From Treponema sp. (GTDB lineage Bacteria > Spirochaetota > Spirochaetia > Treponematales > Treponemataceae), in NCBI GenBank assembly GCA_017449285.1, contig JAFSJX010000059.1, positions 35,426 to 99,425 of the forward strand: 64,000 nucleotides of DNA, written 5' to 3'. Positions 25,403 through 33,363 of this stretch are shown here, one piece after another. The notes beneath the pieces were generated by a model. That model was not told the origin of the DNA. It did not search any database and saw only the letters and a list, made by a program, of their open reading frames with translations. Every line of letters begins with the position of its first letter. Position 1 is the stretch's first letter. The translations under genes were made by a program, and so were the position numbers.

Positions 25403-27097
25403 ATGAAGAACAGAAAAGTTGTATGCGCGTTGCTCGCACTTTTCACAATGGTTTCCGCTTCGTTTGCCGTTGAAGTTGACGAAGAAGAAATCAAAAGCAT
25501 CAGTGCCGATGAAGTAGTCTTTGAAAACTACATGGGCCCTCACTCAGTCATCAACACGATTGAAGAAATTCGTGCGATTGGTTCGGGAATCGGCGAAGTC
25601 GTAGCAAAAAATGCGGACAAAGCCGGAACATTCGGTTACGCGCCAAAGTATTCGGTCATTCATGCAGTCGATGCGGAAGAATCAGGCAAATTGGATGCGG
25701 ACATTCTTGTCCTTGGACCGAACGCGGCTGTTGACCACATCAAGAACTTGCGCAGAATTATTTCCGCATATCTGACCGCCGCCTACGGCTATTCAAACGC
25801 AGACGCAGACACTGTGGCGACATTCGTTACCGTGTACAACGCCGTTTACCGCGGAAATCTGGATATGTTCCAAAAAAAATACAAGAAAGTCGTTACCGAC
25901 AACCTGACAAAAGATAAAGTGGGTATTGCCCTCTCCTACCGCGACTGGCCAGGAAAAACGCAGTTGGTCATTCCGCTGTACGATATCAATGGCGGATTAA
26001 GCACGGTCGATACATCTGTCATCTCCGATAAAGAAGTCATTGAGTCAATGAAAGAAGATGACGACAAAGGCATTGAAGAACGCAAAGGCATGGTTGACCT
26101 GAAAGAGCGTGAGGCCGACAACGCGGCAGAACGTGCGGCAGAGGCCCAGAAAAAGGCTGACGAAGAGCGCAAAAAAGCAGAGGAAGCACGAAAAGCCGCA
26201 GAAGAAGCCCGTCTGAAAGAAGAAAAGGCTAAGGCAGAGGCAGAGGCCGCAAAGAAAGCCGCAGAAGAAGCCGCAAAGAAAGCCGCAGAAGAGCCAAAGA
26301 ATGAACAGGCACAGCAGGAAGCCCGCGAAGCAACCGCCCGTGCTGACGAAAAGCAACTGGAAGCGGCACAGGCTCAGGCAGAGGCAGAACAAGCAGAGCA
26401 GGTTGCTGAACAACAGGAACAAGCCGCTGAAGAAACTCAGAAACAGGCAGACACTGCCCAGAACACCGCCGAACAGAAGCGCACCGAGGCTCAGGAAGAA
26501 CGCACTAACATTGCAAAAGACCAGCAGGAAGTCATTCAGAAGCAAGAAAAAAATGAAAGCGCACCTAATGTCTATGGTCTTGCGGCAAAAGATTTGACCG
26601 GTCAGATGTCAAGCATCGTCCGTATGAATGGAAATGACGGCACACTTATCAAAGAATCGCCGGTTACTGTTATCCGTAGCCGCACGATGTATGAGGACGG
26701 AAACAACTTTATCGCCATCGCAGGCGAAATGGCAGGAAACGGCACAGTTAAACTTGTCCAGCTTGATAAAGAGAACATGGAAATCGTCAAGGAAAGCAAT
26801 GAGACGATTTATGAGAATTCGGTGCTGGTACAAGAGGGCGGCAGTTACTACTGCATCATTCAGGATGGACTTAACTGCAACGTCGGCAAATTTGACGGTC
26901 AGCTGAACAACCAGCTAAAATCTCCTGTCAACGTGCGCCCGAACACCCCGATTACCGTTACCGAGGCTGGAATTATCGTCACATCAATTACAGGAAACCC
27001 CATTCTGCTGAATAAAACAGACCTGACACAGATTTCGTCAAAGTCGCGCTACGACAGCATGGCAGATCAGGTAATCGGCACTCTTGACGCAAAGTAA
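25403..27097 (+). CDS. P83/100-family exported protein
   Basis: The protein has 564 residues. The signal peptide ends near SFAVEVD. An N-terminal globular domain extends to about residue 210 and contains LVIPLYDINGGLSTVDTS. Residues about 225-390 are a highly charged Ala/Glu/Lys/Gln coiled coil, and the C-terminal 170 residues are strand-rich with an SSIVRMNGNDG start. This order matches the spirochaete P83/100 antigens of Borrelia and their Treponema relatives, which are cell-envelope proteins of uncertain role. It has a GGAGG ribosome site and its own terminator. Confidence 0.87.
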   Translation: MKNRKVVCALLALFTMVSASFAVEVDEEEIKSISADEVVFENYMGPHSVINTIEEIRAIGSGIGEVVAKNADKAGTFGYAPKYSVIHAVDAEESGKLDADILVLGPNAAVDHIKNLRRIISAYLTAAYGYSNADADTVATFVTVYNAVYRGNLDMFQKKYKKVVTDNLTKDKVGIALSYRDWPGKTQLVIPLYDINGGLSTVDTSVISDKEVIESMKEDDDKGIEERKGMVDLKEREADNAAERAAEAQKKADEERKKAEEARKAAEEARLKEEKAKAEAEAAKKAAEEAAKKAAEEPKNEQAQQEAREATARADEKQLEAAQAQAEAEQAEQVAEQQEQAAEETQKQADTAQNTAEQKRTEAQEERTNIAKDQQEVIQKQEKNESAPNVYGLAAKDLTGQMSSIVRMNGNDGTLIKESPVTVIRSRTMYEDGNNFIAIAGEMAGNGTVKLVQLDKENMEIVKESNETIYENSVLVQEGGSYYCIIQDGLNCNVGKFDGQLNNQLKSPVNVRPNTPITVTEAGIIVTSITGNPILLNKTDLTQISSKSRYDSMADQVIGTLDAK

Positions 27098-27105
27098 GGA
27101 GTTTT

Positions 27106-27134
27106 CAACCGCCATCTTTGGCGGTTGAGATTTT
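27106..27134 (+). terminator. Terminator after the P83/100 gene
   Basis: CAACCGCC (27106-27113) and GGCGGTTG (27120-27127) with loop ATCTTT, followed by AGATTTTT. It lies between convergent genes. Confidence 0.85.
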
Positions 27135-27136
27135 TC

Positions 27137-28471
27137 TTATTCACCGTCTTCGAGTTTGTTCTCAAACTTGGTGAAACTGTGCAGGAAGATAAGATTTACG
27201 TCTCCGATAGGACCGTTGCGCTGCTTGGCGACGATAAGTTTTGCATCCTGCACAGGTTCTGCGCTTCCATCCTCGGTCTTTTTTCTGTCGCGATGGATAA
27301 ACATAACAACGTCAGCATCCTGTTCGATTGAACCAGAGCCACGCAACTGCGCAAGATTTGGCTCATTTCCTTCTGCATCACGCGCAACCTGACAAAGTGC
27401 GACCACAGGAATATTCAGTTCGCGCGCAAGGGCTTTGAGTGATTTTGAAACCTCGCTCACCTGCTCGTAGACGGGAGCATTCGCATTCTCAACCGAAATA
27501 AGACCTATATAGTCAATGAAGATAATTTTTACGCCGTGGTCAATCACCATACGGCGCGCCAATGTGCGAAGCTCAATCAACTTCATGTTCGGAACATCGG
27601 CAATATACAGCGGCGCTTCAAAACAACGACCTGCGGCATCCTGCAATTTCTGAAAATCTTCCACCTTGAGCATACCGCTACGAAGTTTGTTTCCAGAAAT
27701 ACGCGCTTCCTGCGAAAGCAGACGCTGCCCAATCTGCTCGTACGACATTTCCAAAGAGAAAAAGCCGCAGGGAGTTTTGTTCTGAACGGCAATATATTCC
27801 ATCATGTTCAGCGCAAGCGCGGTCTTTCCCATTGACGGACGCGCACCGATGATAATCAATTCCGAATTTTGGAATCCGCTTGTCATGTTGTCAAGACGTG
27901 CAAACCCAGACGGGATACCCGTATAGGTGCTGTGGTTGGTATAATGCTGCTCAATCGTCTGTATCGTCTGCGGAACGACTTCCTTCATATCATGGATAGG
28001 AGTGGTCTGGTCTCCTTCGCTTAGGGCAAAAATACGTTTTTCCGCCTCTTCCAGAATAAGCCGGCTATCACGTGTCTCGTCAAAGGCAGACGCTTTTACC
28101 TCGGAAGAAAATTTGATGAGGCTACGACGGGTCGCCATATCGAAGACAATTTTCGCATAGTGGGAGATATTCGCGGCGGACGGAACGGTATCGGTAAGGG
28201 AAGCGACATACGCAGTCCCCCCTGCTTTTTCCAAATCGCCGCTCTGGGTCAACTCATTGATAATCGTAAGCAGGTCGCCAGTTATGCTCTTGGTGAACAG
28301 GCTCAGCATCGCCTTGTACACCGTCTGATTCTGCATGGAATAAAAATGCTCCGGGCGCAAAAGTGTAACGATAGTGTTCATCGCACTCCAGTCCAGCAAA
28401 AGCGCACCCAATGTCGCCTGTTCCGCATCCAGTTTGTGCGGCGGCACGGAATCTTTCAATGCGTTTTCCAT
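27137..28471 (-). CDS. dnaB: Replicative DNA helicase
   Basis: The ring helicase that unwinds the replication fork. The 444 residues comprise an N-terminal DnaB domain (LDAEQATLGALLLD, residues about 14-110) and a RecA-type motor with Walker A GARPSMGKTALALNM near 207-221, Walker B IIFIDYIGLI, and the C-terminal QLRGSGSIEQDADVVMFIHR. A GAGGGAG ribosome site precedes the ATG. It is the last gene of rpsF-ssb-rpsR-rplI-dnaB, behind a terminator-like hairpin, so expression may be reduced relative to the ribosomal genes. Confidence 0.97.
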   Translation of the reverse strand: MENALKDSVPPHKLDAEQATLGALLLDWSAMNTIVTLLRPEHFYSMQNQTVYKAMLSLFTKSITGDLLTIINELTQSGDLEKAGGTAYVASLTDTVPSAANISHYAKIVFDMATRRSLIKFSSEVKASAFDETRDSRLILEEAEKRIFALSEGDQTTPIHDMKEVVPQTIQTIEQHYTNHSTYTGIPSGFARLDNMTSGFQNSELIIIGARPSMGKTALALNMMEYIAVQNKTPCGFFSLEMSYEQIGQRLLSQEARISGNKLRSGMLKVEDFQKLQDAAGRCFEAPLYIADVPNMKLIELRTLARRMVIDHGVKIIFIDYIGLISVENANAPVYEQVSEVSKSLKALARELNIPVVALCQVARDAEGNEPNLAQLRGSGSIEQDADVVMFIHRDRKKTEDGSAEPVQDAKLIVAKQRNGPIGDVNLIFLHSFTKFENKLEDGE

Positions 28472-28489
28472 AGTCTCCCTCTACAGTGA

Positions 28490-28519
28490 CAAAAAAAACC
28501 GGAGCCCCCACGACTCCGG
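28490..28519 (-). terminator. Terminator between rplI and dnaB
   Basis: CCGGAG (28499-28504) and CTCCGG (28514-28519), followed on the minus strand by eight T. It probably attenuates transcription into dnaB. Confidence 0.75.
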
Positions 28520-28538
28520 CTTATCAGAAAAATGCCGG

Positions 28539-29099
28539 TTACTCGGCTTTTGCTTCTTCTGCTTCAGGCGCAGAAGTTTCAGCGACAGGGGCTTCTTCCT
28601 TGGCTTCTTTTGACTCTTTCTTTGCCTTGGGCGCATCCTTTGCCTTTGTCTCTGTTTCCTGTGCGGTTACGGCAATCTTTACCTCTGCGGTCTGTGCTTC
28701 ATACAGATGGATAATCGCATGGTAGTTACCCGTAGACTTGATTGCAAGACCAGGGATTTCAACGCGTTTGCGCTCAATCTCAAATCCGTTCTTGTTCAGA
28801 TATTCTGCGACAGTCTGTGCAGAAACTGCGCCATACAGTTTGCCGTTTGAACCGGCGGGCATAACCAGTTCCACATTGAGGGCTTCCAGTTTTTCCTTGA
28901 GGCTTGCAGAATCCTTGCGCTTCTGCTCTTTACGTGCCTCAATTTCTTCCTTGCGGCTCTCAAAATATGCTACCGTAACGTCATTGTACGGAACTGCAAA
29001 TCCGTGCGGGAAAAGATAGTTGCGGTAATAACCGTCAGCAACATTCTTTACGTCACCCATTTCGCCAAGATGCTTTACATCCTGATTCAGAATAATTTT
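28539..29099 (-). CDS. rplI: 50S ribosomal protein L9 with acidic/Ala tail
   Basis: From ATG 29099, set by an AGAGGAG site, the protein has 186 residues. MKIILNQDVKHLGEMGDVKN and the following GYYRNYLFPHG form the L9 N-terminal domain, then a long helix and the C-terminal RNA-binding domain. The last 45 residues are a low-complexity Lys/Ala/Glu/Pro extension beyond the usual 150, a feature to verify as it is not needed for the core fold. The longer frame to 29159 is rejected. Confidence 0.95.
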   Translation of the reverse strand, partial: KIILNQDVKHLGEMGDVKNVADGYYRNYLFPHGFAVPYNDVTVAYFESRKEEIEARKEQKRKDSASLKEKLEALNVELVMPAGSNGKLYGAVSAQTVAEYLNKNGFEIERKRVEIPGLAIKSTGNYHAIIHLYEAQTAEVKIAVTAQETETKAKDAPKAKKESKEAKEEAPVAETSAPEAEEAKAE

Positions 29100-29194
29100 C
29101 ATATAATTCAAGCTCCTCTTTGTTTTACGTGCGACGTTACCAGGAGTTGGATCGCGCACGATTTTAGATTACCGGGCAAGCCCGACACATCGGA

Positions 29195-29512
29195 TTAGTC
29201 CGCTACGAACGGCAGCAGACAGATGGTGCGTGCGCGCTTGATTGCCAGCGCAAGTTCACGCTGATGCTTTGCGCATGTACCCGTAATGCGGCGCGGAAGA
29301 ATCTTACCGCGTTCTGTGGTAAAGCGGCGCAGTCCGTCCGCATCCTTGTAGTCAATTTTTGCCTTGTTTGCACAGAAACGGCACACCTTCTTGCGGAAGA
29401 ATGCCTTGCCTTTGCGTTCGTTACGACCCTCGCCTTCACGACCATCGCTTGCGCCCTGTGTCTCTACATCAACTGCTTTCTGCTCAACTTCGTTTGTTGT
29501 CTCGTCAGCCAT
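29195..29512 (-). CDS. rpsR: 30S ribosomal protein S18
   Basis: The protein has 105 residues, with about 35 acidic N-terminal residues before the conserved core [13 protein letters not shown] through [15 protein letters not shown]. The Cys pair plus the later Cys-x-x-His suggest a zinc-binding variant. It lies between ssb and rplI, the standard rpsF-ssb-rpsR order, with a CAGGAGA ribosome site. Confidence 0.95.
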   Translation of the reverse strand: MADETTNEVEQKAVDVETQGASDGREGEGRNERKGKAFFRKKVCRFCANKAKIDYKDADGLRRFTTERGKILPRRITGTCAKHQRELALAIKRARTICLLPFVAD

Positions 29513-29542
29513 AATTTTCTCCTGATTCTCTTTGAATCGAAA

Positions 29543-30022
29543 TTAAAATGGAATGTCTTCCGGGAAGTCACCGCCGCCAAATCCGCCTTCATACGGCGCA
29601 GGCTCAGACTGAGGAACAGCATTGTTCTGGAATCTCGGAGTATAACCCCCAGCGGAACTCTGTGAAGAGCCACCATTATCCGATTTTCCGCCCAGCAACT
29701 GCACGTTATTGGCAACTACCGTCACTTTGCTGAATTTCTGTCCGTCTTTTTCCCAGCGATCCTGCTTGAGATAGCCGTCAATAGCAATCTGCTTGCCTTT
29801 TGTCAGGTACGGCTTTAAATTCTCCGCAGTCTTTCCCCAGATTGTGACATCAAAAAAATTCGCCTCATCAACCCATTGCTCGCCCTGTTTGCGAGTACGG
29901 TTTACAGCAATACTTATGTTCGCGCGAGCCTGACCGTTTGCAATATAACCAAAAGAACGCTCATCCGTTCCCAAGTCTCTTGTAAGCCGTCCGACCAACG
30001 TAACATGATTTATATCTGTCAT
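29543..30022 (-). CDS. ssb: Single-stranded DNA-binding protein
   Basis: The protein has 159 residues: an OB fold to about 110 (HVTLVGRLTRDLG, FFDVTIWGKTAEN), a Gly/Ser/Gln linker, and the protein-interaction tip DFPEDIPF at the C-terminus. GGAGG ribosome site. Its place between rpsF and rpsR is typical. Confidence 0.97.
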   Translation of the reverse strand: MTDINHVTLVGRLTRDLGTDERSFGYIANGQARANISIAVNRTRKQGEQWVDEANFFDVTIWGKTAENLKPYLTKGKQIAIDGYLKQDRWEKDGQKFSKVTVVANNVQLLGGKSDNGGSSQSSAGGYTPRFQNNAVPQSEPAPYEGGFGGGDFPEDIPF

Positions 30023-30095
30023 AAACCTGCCTCCAAAACAGTGTTTTTTTAGATTGATGAACTTCCAGATATTGTCGTGCTGAAACGACTACCGC

Positions 30096-30380
30096 CTATT
30101 CCTCGTCCAGTTTTACGAACAAGTACTTGAGCAAATCGTTGTTCAGTTTGAACTGACGGTCAATATCGACGATTTTTCCAGGATTTGCTTTTACGGTAAG
30201 CAGCAGAAAACGACCACGGTTCTGCTTTTTTACTTCGTAAGTAAGGTCACGGTCGCCATACGGTTCTTCTTTTTCGATTGTGGCGCCGAATTCTGCCAGA
30301 ACAGAGCGAACTGCATCCGTTCCAGCCTTGAACCTATCATCCGCTGTGGGATAGATAGTCATAAGCTCGTATTTTCTCAT
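30096..30380 (-). CDS. rpsF: 30S ribosomal protein S6
   Basis: From ATG 30380, which follows an AAGGAGA site, it has 94 residues. MRKYELMTIYPTADDRFK and the RGRFLLLTVKANPG strand are S6 features. First gene of the operon, 65 bases downstream of a strong promoter. The longer frame to 30425 would start within the leader and is rejected. Confidence 0.95.
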   Translation of the reverse strand: MRKYELMTIYPTADDRFKAGTDAVRSVLAEFGATIEKEEPYGDRDLTYEVKKQNRGRFLLLTVKANPGKIVDIDRQFKLNNDLLKYLFVKLDEE

Positions 30381-30436
30381 GTATGTCTCCTTATGGACAG
30401 ATGGAAGCCGCATACGCAGCCTCAAGGGGTTATGTT

Positions 30437-30465
30437 ATAATATAGCATTAAAAGATTTAGGTCAA
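30437..30465 (-). promoter_or_regulatory. Promoter of the rpsF operon
   Basis: TTGACC (30460-30465), 17-base spacer, TATTAT (30437-30442). It is divergent from the ankyrin-protein promoter. Confidence 0.8.
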
Positions 30466-30485
30466 TATAAACTCTGCAATATGTA

Positions 30486-30514
30486 TTGCCGATATAATAA
30501 AGAAAGGATATACT
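30486..30514 (+). promoter_or_regulatory. Promoter of the ankyrin gene
   Basis: TTGCCG (30486-30491), 17-base spacer, TATACT (30509-30514), 8 bases before the ATG at 30523. This leaves almost no leader. Confidence 0.55.
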
Positions 30515-30522
30515 GTTTGGCG

Positions 30523-31482
30523 ATGAAAAAAATCATTTGTTTATTGATGCTGTTGAATTCTCTCCCCCTGCTGTTTGCATTCGGCAGGAAAGATAAAAAT
30601 GCGCATGTACTCAGCGAGCCTGTCCAAGCAACGCTGACCGATGAAGGGGAATCATCCGAAGAGGACGCTGCGGAAGAAACTGAGGAAGAAATGACTCCTG
30701 AAGCGGAAGAGCCAGAGTCAGTTCCTGTCGCATCGAAAGATGAGCCGATTCCTGAGATTGAGCCTTATAAATCGGTGTATCTCCTTGACTATGCAGAACT
30801 TGACAGCGAGGACGATGCCGTTCCGTTAAGTTCATTTGACCCGAATGCAGGACGCTATCAGTATATCGAGAATGCCGATGTAAAAGACAGTGACGGACGA
30901 ACTTTGCTGATGAAAGCCGCCCGCAAGGGAAACATCAGCATGATTGAGAATTTGATTTATTCGGAAGCAGACGTAAATGCAACAGACAATGACGGCTGGA
31001 CAGCGCTGATGTTCGGAGCGCGTTTTCAGAATAATCCGAAAGTCATCGAACTGCTTCTTGAGGCGGGCGCGAACGCAAGCATGGAAAATAACTACGGGAT
31101 TACCGCGCTTCTGCTTGCGGCCGGTTTTTCAGAGAACAAGGATGTGGTGCTTTCGCTTTTGGAGAACCGTTCTGTCGCTGAAAAAGAAGTGCTTGCCGCT
31201 TTTATCTATGCGATAACGAATGAGGCTTCTGTAAAAATTCTGCAACTTTTTGTGGACAAGGGAATCGCAATCAATGCGCCTTACGAAGGAAAAACTCCGC
31301 TGATGTATGCCGCAGAAACCAATAAAGAGACCGCCACAATCGGCTGGCTTATGGAACACGGTGCGCGTACACGATACAAAACCGCCTCTGGTCAGACGGC
31401 ATTCGACTATGCACGCGCAAACAAACGTCTGCCACGCGATGATGTGTACTGGTCGCTCAACACAAACGGAGCATCCCGGTGA
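30523..31482 (+). CDS. Exported ankyrin-repeat protein
   Basis: The protein has 319 residues from ATG 30523. The signal peptide KKIICLLMLLNSLPLLFAFG is followed by an acidic linker rich in Glu and Pro (to about 85). Four to five ankyrin repeats follow from about 125, for example DGRTLLMKAARKGNISMIEN and DGWTALMFGARFQNNPKVIE. Ankyrin repeats mediate protein binding, so a periplasmic interaction role is inferred. The longer frame to 30379 overlaps the divergent rpsF promoter and is unlikely. The stop overlaps the rsmD start by 4 bases (GTGA). Confidence 0.85.
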   Translation: MKKIICLLMLLNSLPLLFAFGRKDKNAHVLSEPVQATLTDEGESSEEDAAEETEEEMTPEAEEPESVPVASKDEPIPEIEPYKSVYLLDYAELDSEDDAVPLSSFDPNAGRYQYIENADVKDSDGRTLLMKAARKGNISMIENLIYSEADVNATDNDGWTALMFGARFQNNPKVIELLLEAGANASMENNYGITALLLAAGFSENKDVVLSLLENRSVAEKEVLAAFIYAITNEASVKILQLFVDKGIAINAPYEGKTPLMYAAETNKETATIGWLMEHGARTRYKTASGQTAFDYARANKRLPRDDVYWSLNTNGASR

Positions 31483-32027
31483 GGATTACAGGTGGCGCGC
31501 TTTCCGGCAGAATTATCCGTTGCCCTGACGGTGTGATTCGTCCTGCGATGGACAGGATGCGGGAATCTGTCTTTGCGATTCTTGGCGATTTGAGCGGCAA
31601 AAGTTGGCTAGATATGTTTTCTGGAAGCGGAACAGTTGCTATTGAGGCCGTTTCCCGCGGTGCGACCGAAGTGCAGTTGTGCGAAAAAGATAAAATCAAG
31701 GTCAGTACGATTCTCGATAATGTTTCCATTACAGAAAAAGAACTGGGAATCAAAATCGGCTGTCATTTTATGGCGACCGAACTGTTTCTAAAACGCTGCA
31801 AAGATACGTTTGACTACATTTTTTTTGATCCGCCCTTTCCGTATAAATTTCGTCTTGACTTACTGAAGACCGTAGACAAGCGGAATCTGCTCAAAGAGGG
31901 GGGGACCGTGCTGATTCACTATCCAGAAGAAGACAAATTGCCCGATACCATCGGTGGCTTGGTGCTGACCGACAAACGTGTGTACGGACGTTCCATCGTC
32001 AATTTTTATCAGAAAAAAGAATCTTAG
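31479..32027 (+). CDS. rsmD: 16S rRNA (guanine(966)-N2)-methyltransferase
   Basis: The 182 residues begin at a GTG that overlaps the ankyrin gene stop. MRITGGALSGRII and RPAMDRMRESVFAIL are RsmD hallmarks, LDMFSGSGTVAIEA is the SAM site, and FFDPPFPYKF carries the DPPF catalytic motif. Methylates G966 of 16S rRNA. The stop codon overlaps that of the convergent cbiC gene by 4 bases. Confidence 0.93.
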   Translation: MRITGGALSGRIIRCPDGVIRPAMDRMRESVFAILGDLSGKSWLDMFSGSGTVAIEAVSRGATEVQLCEKDKIKVSTILDNVSITEKELGIKIGCHFMATELFLKRCKDTFDYIFFDPPFPYKFRLDLLKTVDKRNLLKEGGTVLIHYPEEDKLPDTIGGLVLTDKRVYGRSIVNFYQKKES

Positions 32028-32722
32028 GTGCGGACTTCATACAAAAGCGCGTTTACAATGGCAGCCGCAATATTTGACCCGCCTTTTCTCCCCTGTGCGA
32101 CAATACAGGGCAAATCGCTCTGCAAAATCAGTTCTTTTGCGGCGACTACGTTCACAAAGCCAACGGGAACACCGATGACCAGAGCGGGCGAAAAGATTTC
32201 CGCATCGTGCAGTTGCCGAACTCTGACCAAAGCCGTAGGCGCGTTTCCACAGACGAAAATGATGGGACGTTGAGGTATTCCCTGCCCGTCCGCAAAAAAT
32301 CGCGCCGTCTTATCCACACTGCATGCCGCCCGCGTAAGCCCGCTTTCTTTGCTTGCAAAAGCCACGTCATCGTCCGCCATAAAACAATGCGTTTCAATTT
32401 CAAGATGAGCGCAAACTGACTGGCTAATTCCCGAAAGAGCCATATTTGTGTCGGTGATGATGACAGGCTTTTTTTTCCGAAGCAATGACAGCGCGTAAGG
32501 AATCACTCCATCGGAAAACACAAGATTCTGCGCATAGTCAAAATCCGCGCTCGCATGAATCGCACGGTAGACAACAGGCTTCTGCTCTTCGGGAACGACG
32601 ATATTCCGAGCGGAAAGTTCAGCGGAAATCGCCCGCATACTCGCCGACTCAATTTTCTTCGGCGCGTGATGCTCGATTGTCGGAAACTGCGGAAGCATGG
32701 ATTCTGGGAAAAGATTCAACAT
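32024..32722 (-). CDS. cbiC: Precorrin-8X methylmutase
   Basis: Migrates a methyl group from C11 to C12 in corrin ring synthesis, giving cobyrinate (or hydrogenobyrinate in the aerobic pathway). It has 232 residues from ATG 32722. The family segments ASADFDYAQNLVFS, VITDTNMALSGI, and VGVPVGFVN-type (VIGVPVGFVNVVAAK) are visible. A frame to 32770 exists with a GTG start, but TTGAGC-17-TATACT lies between, 6 bases before ATG 32722, so the mRNA is likely leaderless. It follows cobO on the same strand. Confidence 0.9.
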   Translation of the reverse strand: MLNLFPESMLPQFPTIEHHAPKKIESASMRAISAELSARNIVVPEEQKPVVYRAIHASADFDYAQNLVFSDGVIPYALSLLRKKKPVIITDTNMALSGISQSVCAHLEIETHCFMADDDVAFASKESGLTRAACSVDKTARFFADGQGIPQRPIIFVCGNAPTALVRVRQLHDAEIFSPALVIGVPVGFVNVVAAKELILQSDLPCIVAQGRKGGSNIAAAIVNALLYEVRT

Positions 32723-32728
32723 AACATC

Positions 32729-32757
32729 AGTATACACCGAGAGTTTGACAGGCTCAA
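32729..32757 (-). promoter_or_regulatory. Promoter of cbiC (leaderless)
   Basis: TTGAGC (32752-32757), 17-base spacer, TATACT (32729-32734), 6 bases before ATG 32722. Confidence 0.65.
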
Positions 32758-32805
32758 CCACCCGCAACACGAACTGTCACATAGGGCGAATCTTCCGTGT
32801 GATAA

Positions 32806-33351
32806 TCAGAATTCTACTCCTTTTCTGGCAGGAATGCCGCTGTCAAACGGATGGCGGATTTTTTTCATCTCGGTGATGTAATCAGCATGGTCAAAAAAAA
32901 TCTGCGGAGGGTTACGACCAGTCAGAACGATTTCGGCACCGACGGGAAGATTGCGCAAAAAATCATCCACGGCGGCTCGGTCAATCATCTCGTACTGATA
33001 GGCGGCACAGATTTCGTCAAGCACAAGGAGAACCCGCGGGTGCGCAGCAAAGGCAGACACAGCGGCGGCGCATGTTTTTTTGCACAGGGCAATTGCGCAG
33101 GAAAAATGCTCATCGGAAATCGTCTTGGTCTCACGCTTTTCGTCTTCGGTCATATCGGAGAAAAAATGATTTCCCGCCTTCCCGCGCAAGACCGTTGCGC
33201 CCAGTCTTTCAAGCGCGAGAATTTCGCCTGCGGGCGTGTTTTTCATAAACTGAACAAAAATAACCTTGAAGCCGTTTCCCAATGCGCGAACAGCCAGCCC
33301 CAAAGCCGCCGTTGTCTTTCCTTTTCCTTCGCCACAGTAGAGATGAATCAT
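32806..33351 (-). CDS. cobO: Cob(I)yrinic acid a,c-diamide adenosyltransferase
   Basis: Attaches the 5'-deoxyadenosyl group to reduced cobalt. The 181 residues start MIHLYCGEGKGKTTAALGLA, an ATP P-loop in the reversed orientation typical of CobA/CobO/BtuR. LLVLDEICAAYQYEMI and VLTGRNPP are the other family motifs. Twelve bases separate it from the CobD-CobQ stop, and these are exactly TATACT plus 6 bases before the ATG. A TTGTGT -35-like box sits 17 bases upstream inside cobDQ. No Shine-Dalgarno is present. Confidence 0.93.
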   Translation of the reverse strand: MIHLYCGEGKGKTTAALGLAVRALGNGFKVIFVQFMKNTPAGEILALERLGATVLRGKAGNHFFSDMTEDEKRETKTISDEHFSCAIALCKKTCAAAVSAFAAHPRVLLVLDEICAAYQYEMIDRAAVDDFLRNLPVGAEIVLTGRNPPQIFFDHADYITEMKKIRHPFDSGIPARKGVEF

Positions 33352-33357
33352 GTGGAA

Positions 33358-33363
33358 AGTATA
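33358..33363 (-). promoter_or_regulatory. -10 box of cobO (leaderless)
   Basis: TATACT fills the space between the stop codon of the upstream gene and the 6 bases before the cobO ATG. Confidence 0.55.
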
